Of a stretch of DNA of 64,000 nucleotides, positions 58,366 to 64,000 are shown piece after piece. Every line of letters begins with the position of its first letter. The stretch's first letter is position 1. The DNA is from Panagrolaimus kolymaensis (taxonomy: Eukaryota > Nematoda > Chromadorea > Rhabditida > Panagrolaimidae): the NCBI GenBank assembly GCA_028622995.1, contig JAJQJQ010000004.1, positions 4,836,001 to 4,900,000 on the forward strand. The letters run 5' to 3'. The notes under the pieces are model-generated. The model was not told the origin of the DNA and did not search any database. It saw nothing but the letters and a program-made list of their open reading frames with translations. The position numbers were made by a program, and so were the translations under genes.

Positions 58366-58796
58366 ATTAGATAATGATTTCTTTTTTAAAACCTAAAACA
58401 GAAAAAACAAGTAAAAAATACGAATCACGAAATTAAAATTTTCAACAATAAATTTCCATCAATGAAAATTCGAGAAGTTTGATGGCTGAAATTTGCATAT
58501 ACATTTCTTTAGAGTGGAGCGCAACAATAGTGTTTATTTTCAAGTATTAGCAAAAAATATTATGATACAATGAATTTCCTTCTATTCCATATAAACTTCA
58601 AAAGGTTGATGAATCTTTTTTATAAAGTTTATGAACTTTAAATGTTTCTGTTGCTTTTTTAAAGAGTTGATTTGCCAAAGTTCATTTATTAAAAATAATA
58701 ACCAACAAAAATATTTACACAAAAAGTAAAAAAATAATAAAAACAAAGAACAAAGAAATAATTATTAAAGCTTGAGATTATTTTTTTTATGTATCA
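58366..58796. other. Intergenic gap
   Basis: Upstream region of F-box-like paralogue 3 and 3' flank of the papilin gene. No gene seen. Confidence 0.6.
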
Positions 58797-61700
58797 TTAA
58801 AACTTGTAACCCGATCTCGTACAAGTCTGACAACAGAATTTACCGTATCTTACATTTGAGCAAAGACTGGTTTTACGAATGAGTTCACATGTGGCTGGTG
58901 TACCTTTATCAAGGCAAAATTCGGGGGAAGGTGGATCTAAAAATTGGATTCATAATTAGGATAATTTTAAAGATTGGTTATTGTACCTTTAACTTGAACA
59001 TCCTCAAGTTGAGATAAAATTCCCATAATTCCTGCAGCGCATGAATATTTTCCTGCATCATCTTTTTGAATTCCTTTAATTGTGAATGTGTCTTTCATAT
59101 TGCTAAAGACATATCTGGCATTTACAAAAGTTTCATCAATTTGTGTTTTATCTTTAAACCATGCAAAATCGGTGGAATTTGTTTCTGTTACACATCGAAA
59201 TTCAACATTTGCCCCAGCAATGTATGGACCAGGATTGAGAGGTCGAACTTTGGGTGGTAAAGTTTGAGTGTTTGTAACCGTAACAACTCTTCGATGTGGG
59301 CGACTAAAAAATTGTGGCTTTATTTTAGACTTTAAAACTTTTTGTTTTTACCATGAATTGACGCAAGCTTCTTCGTTATCAAATCTATTTTCATTTCCAC
59401 CACAACCAGTGTAAGCAAAAGTGCGACATTGTTCATCGCTAGGATCAAAGAACCATTTAACTTCATTACCTTCACAATGTCCAAAAGCCACTGGTTGTTT
59501 ACACATTGAAGTATGATGAAGCTTCATTTGTTGGGATTTTGGTTTACATTTAGTTGCGCATTCTTCTTGACTATTAAATCTATTTCCATTTCCTCGACAT
59601 CCACCAAATGTGAAGATTCGGCATTCTTTATCCTTTTTATCAAAATACCATTGAGTCAATGCATCATTACAAGGACCAACATCGCGTTCAAGATTACAAA
59701 TATCTTTTTCATTTGCTTGAACTTTAATTTCTTGATGGCATAAATGTTGACATTCAGCTTTAGATGAAAATCGATTTCCATTTCCACCGCATCCGCTCCA
59801 GAAAAACATTTGACATTCATTTGTTTCAGGATTAAAATACCAACGAGTAACTCGTTGATGACATTGCCCTGATTCTTTGGGTTGTCGGCAAACATCCACA
59901 GCTCGATAAGTGCCGCAAGCGCGTTCACAAGATTCGTCAGATGTGAAATAATTTGCATTATGTTTGCAACCAGTGTATGAAAAAGTCACGCATGATCGAG
60001 CTTCACTATCAAATCTCCAACTTAAATGTGAACCATAACAAGTTCCTCTATCTTCGGGTAAAGTACAAAGTTCGGGAAGAGCTGATATAACTTGTGGGAA
60101 ATAAAATGCTTCCGATGAATTTGGTTTTAATTCGGATGGAATATTTTCATTTGCTTCAGCTTCATCAATGGCATCATAAACTTGAGCTTCTTCTCGCTCT
60201 TCCATATCCACATAACTTTCATCTCCATTACCGCCGCCAGTTTGAAATTCTTGATATACTTCTGGATGAACAGGCAATGTTAAAGCCTGTAGCAACTATA
60301 GAGTTAACAAATAATGAAAAAATAATTATGTTAGTATGGGTTAAAAGAAAAACAAATAATAAGTCAACAAAAACAACAAAAAAACTCACTTGAAGTCGAG
60401 ATACTGAACCACAAAATGATTCACATTCTTCAAGGGAAGCAAATTTATTTTCATTTCCTCCACATCCACCATAAACGAATGTTTCACATTTTTTAAATTC
60501 TTGATTATAATGATACATATGAATTAAAGCTCGACATGGACCTGTTTCTTTTGGATATTCACAACGACTTTTAATTACACTCACTTCAGAAGGTGATGAT
60601 GGATATGTTAATCTCGCAAATTGGGGTTCTGAAAAAATAAAAGTGGACGGGACATCAAACAAAAATTAATGAAAAACAAAGACCAAACACAAAAACAAGA
60701 AACTCGAGAAACAGAAAGACTTGCTGATTTTTTAGAAAAAATTCAAACAAAGTTACGCACGAAAGACACATCAAAAAAGGAAAGCATAAAACACTCAAAA
60801 AAAACTGAAACGAAAAGATAGACAGAAAAAACAAAAACAAAAAGCTCAAAGAAAACAACACATATTTCTTGAATTTGTTTTGGTGATACTATAGAAAATA
60901 TTTTTAATTTAAATCTTTATTCTGAGCTTAGAGTATTAAAAAAATAAATGTAAAACAATTAAGCAAGATTCGTGTTCTGATAAAAGAAAAGACGACTCAA
61001 AAATAAAGATTGGAATTTAAGAAATAGTGTAACAAAAAAAATTATAAAAAGAAACAACTATCAACTTTTTTTTCTTCAGAAATCATTCAAAAATATATTA
61101 ATAAAAATCGGGTAAATTCATTGCAAATATTATTTTTAATAAAATGGCTTTGCACGAAAAAATTGGGCAGTTTTTTTAGTTAAAAAAAGAGGTTATCTTA
61201 AAGCATGGCATTTTTATTATGGAGTAAGATTAGGAAATATTTAAAGCAATTTTCTTTAAATTTATAAAATTGGAATAAAATTAAAATGAATTAATAATGA
61301 ATTTTAGGCTAATCTCAAAAAGGTTTGGCAGAACTTTAAAAAACTATTATAAAAAAAAAGAAGAGATAATGAATGAATAAAATTAGAGAAATTTAATTAA
61401 GAAAAAAAGATTTAATAAAACTGACGATTTCCTCCGCAACGAGCTTCACATTCTTCAATGGTTCGGAAATTATTATTATTTCCAAGGCAGCCTCCATAAG
61501 TGAAAGATTCGCAAATTTTGGTTGCGGTATTAAAGAAGAATCGTTCATTTTTGCCTGCGCATGGACCAGGGACTCGAGGAAGATGACAAGTATCTAAAAT
61601 TTCCAGGATGTTTTTTGAGAAAAATATGTTGGAAAAATTTACCGATGTGATCACCACATTTTTGTCGACATTCTTGTTCATTTTCAAATCGATTTGGATT

Positions 61701-64000
61701 TCCATCGCATCCACCATAATGGAATCGATTGCATGTGCCATCGCCCTTGTTGTAATACCATTTGGTTACAAAACGATTACATGGTCCAGTATCTTTTGGA
61801 TGTTCACATGGTGCAGTATCACCAGTGCCTCCGCTAGCTTAAAACGATTAATTTTACTAATTTTCTAGCTTTTTTTAAAGGTAAGAATTTACTTTGTGCT
61901 GCAGCTGCAGCTACTGGAACAGGATGTTGTGGAACTTGTCCAACTCGACCAGCTCCAGCTAAACCAATTCTAATTGGAACATTGGGACTGCGAGAGCAAA
62001 GATTTTCGCATTGTTCTTTAGTATGGAAACGATTGGCATTTCCTCCACATCCAGAATATTCAAATTGTTGGCATGAACCTGTGGCAACTTCATAATAATA
62101 TGCTTGGAAATGACCTGAGCAACGACCAACGTCCATTCGAAGTTGGCAAACATCACGAGATTTAGCTAAAAATTTAATTATAAAAAAATTGAATATTTTA
62201 ATGTTAGAGAACTTAGGGATAGTTTTTTTTTTGAAATATTGGATTTTTTCAACTGAGGAATAGATTATTATTGTTAGTAAAAGAAACAAAGTTAAAAAAA
62301 TATAAAAAAGTTAGAAAGTAAAAAAAGCAAGTGTTAATTAAAAAGTTTTTTAATCACGTATACTTACGACCAGAATGACGCACACCTGCACCATGTACAA
62401 GCCCAGTACGTGATGCAGAACCTCTTTGACGAACTACAAAATTTTATTGTTTGTTGCAGGAAGGGATTAGAAAAAAAAAGCATTTTGTTATTTACCTTGA
62501 GCAACAACTGCAGGTTGAAGCCTTCCACATTTGAGTTCACATTCATCCCGAGATCTATATCTATTAGCATTTCCACCACAACCAGAATATATAAAGCTAT
62601 GACATTTGCGTGAAAAAGTGTCAAAATACCAAGCATCTTGGAAATCACTACATTTACCAGAATCAACCGTTAATTGACAATTAGGATCTTCACGATATCG
62701 TGAAGCCGCTAAAGCGATAGTTAAATTTGTTTTAAAGCAAAGAAAAAGTTAGAAAAATTAGTGAATCAATTTCGAGCGTGATTATATATGTGAGTTAGTT
62801 CGCAATTCGTGCAGATTAGGGGTAATTTTTTACTATTATATTTATAAAAGTTTTAAACATACATGGTTGACTTCCAGGTTGAGGTTGAGATGGAGCACGA
62901 ACCATACTATCAAGATGAACTGCAGCTCCTTGTGAATCTTGTGGAATTCGTTGAGGTTGTTGTGGCTGTTGGGGTTGTTCTTGAGATTGCTGGGGTTGTT
63001 GTTGTTGTTGACCATGTTGAGGAATTTCTTCTCGTCGTGGTACATCAACAGGTCTGCTTTCAATATTGAAAGCTGGAGCACTCGTTGGTTGATAAACATA
63101 TGGTAATTGTCCTGGAGCGGGAGCTGGAGTTGTAGGTGGTTGAACATCAATGGGTCCAACGCCGCTGCAGAAGGTTTGACAAGCCTCCCATGTATCAAAG
63201 TTATTAGCATTTCCCATGCACCCACGCCACCAGAAAGCAGCACATTGTTTGGTGGAATAATCATACCAATAACGAGCAACAAGTTGATTACATCGTTGTG
63301 GGCCTTCAACTTTGGGTAAATAACAGCGTCCAGTATTTGGTGGTTCAACGCAAATGGTTTCACACATTTCTTTTGTAGCAAATTTATTTTCATTTCCTCC
63401 ACATCCACCATACCAAAATTGCGAGCAACGACCTTCACTGGCATCATAGAACCAAACAAGTTTATAACCAGCATGGCAAACATTTCCTTGATCTTGAGGT
63501 TGACTGCATGCAGCAATTTTGGATGGAGCAACTGTACCACCAAGAAGGAAGGGAGCGAGAGTTGTTGATGGACATCCTTGATAATCGGCTCCAAGGGCTT
63601 TGGATTCTCCATCGGGACAACATCCATATTTAGCATATCGACAATCATCACATCCATCTTCATTTGGTCCAAGAGCCGTGGTTTCACCATCGGGGCAACA
63701 TCCATATCGAGTGTATTGGCATGGGCAACCTTCTTTATTGCTTCCTCGAGAAGCTGTCTTTCCATCGGGGCAGCAACCATATTGCGATTGAGCGCAAGTG
63801 TTAGGGCATCCATAAAAGCTAGCACCTTGGGCAGCGGTTTTGCCATCAGGGCAGCAACCAAATTGAGCAAACTCGCAACCACATCCTTCATTGGAAAGTC
63901 CTTTAGCAACGGTTACGCCATCAGGGCAACATCCATATTTGGTGACTAAGCAATTAGCTCCACATCCAGTATTATTTTTTCCAAGAGCTGCGGTTTCACC
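58797..64000 (-). CDS. mig-6: Papilin (MIG-6 type), long isoform, 5' part outside window
   Basis: Minus-strand exons: >64000-62863, 62708-62496, 62432-62367, 62165-61893, 61837-61643, 60628-60390, 60295-59352, 59303-58987, 58936-58797 (TAA). Phases match throughout. Order: six papilin cassettes, the first cut by the window edge (YGCCPDG.T.A.G....GC); two Kunitz domains; a Pro/Gln-rich linker; one Kunitz each in 62496-62708, 61893-62165, 61643-61837 and 60390-60628; an acidic spacer and four Kunitz domains in 59352-60295 (the last completes its sixth Cys in the next exon); an Ig domain (FRCV...FAWFKD...DAGKYSCAAG); and a PLAC domain (C...C...C...CCQTC). Ten Kunitz domains are seen in this form. 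Papilins are secreted basement-membrane proteins. In C. elegans mig-6 is needed for distal tip cell migration and has short and long forms. Confidence 0.93.
61412..61593 (-). CDS. mig-6: Alternative terminal exon of papilin (short isoform)
   Basis: Begins after an acceptor (TTTTAG at 61594-61599, minus strand) in the same phase as exon 60390-60628, so exon 61643-61837 can join either. It encodes a complete six-cysteine Kunitz domain (TCHLPRVPGPC, CESFTYGGCLGNNNNF, CEARC) and stops at once (GNRQFY, TAA 61412-61414). A product ending here would lack the last five Kunitz domains, Ig and PLAC of the long form. The following 783 bp (60629-61411) are A/T-rich, hold its 3' UTR and show no other coding sequence. 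Confidence 0.85.

Noticed and set aside
62842..63909. 355-aa open frame on the minus strand
   Set aside because: It is out of phase with the papilin exon 62863-64000, which has clear papilin-cassette and Kunitz cysteine patterns; this frame is a shadow.

Overview
The window is nuclear DNA from an animal, almost certainly a nematode. It is strongly AT-rich. Most introns are 44-65 bp with GTAAG-type donors and TTTTTAG/TTTCAG acceptors. The genes include a two-DM-domain MAB-3-type protein, an innexin, HMP-1/alpha-catenin and a MIG-6-type papilin with nematode-like short and long 3' ends. The exact clade cannot be read from the sequence. The low GC would fit a clade IV nematode, but that is inference. 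Most genes had to be spliced by hand. Exon phases sum correctly in every complete model given here.

Layout. 1-9131 is the end of a satellite array of about 144-145 bp monomers (roughly 63 copies) with an 11-monomer higher-order duplication. 9.1-18.8 kb is repeat-rich and holds a 371-aa innexin-like gene with almost no extracellular loops (+), a 61-aa ORF (-), and the broken 3' half of an acid-sphingomyelinase-like phosphodiesterase gene (-) with a 688-bp transposon inserted in one exon. 18.8-21.8 kb is a complete six-exon alpha-catenin gene (-, 905 aa). 21.8-36.1 kb is mostly non-coding. It holds a tRNA-Trp, one secreted ten-cysteine protein gene (-) with a TATA box, two TTAA-flanked foldback elements, and about 20 copies of a TGCACTTTT-like motif. 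36.1-39.0 kb is a mab-3-type gene (-, 297 aa). After a 4-kb gap come a His/Asp-rich small protein (+), a ubiquitin-conjugating E2 (-) and an F-box-like gene (-) that may share an operon with the E2. 46.3-47.0 kb has two hAT-type MITEs, each with a perfect 8-bp target-site duplication.

47.4-58.4 kb is a young, fast-changing locus. Two tandem ~4.4-kb units each carry a coiled-coil gene and a type I membrane-protein gene, and F-box-like paralogues lie on both sides. The two coiled-coil proteins are identical, and so are the cytoplasmic parts of the two membrane proteins. Their ectodomains differ strongly, including the loss of two cysteines. 58.8-64.0 kb is the 3' part of a papilin (mig-6-type) gene (-) that runs off the right edge. 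It shows papilin cassettes, ten Kunitz domains in the long form, an Ig and a PLAC domain, and an alternative terminal Kunitz exon with its own stop that would make a short isoform.

The most notable points are the membrane-protein ectodomain divergence within otherwise homogenised duplicates, the loop-less innexin, the transposon-split phosphodiesterase whose frame is restored exactly when the element and one target-site copy are removed, and the clustered TGCACTTTT motif.
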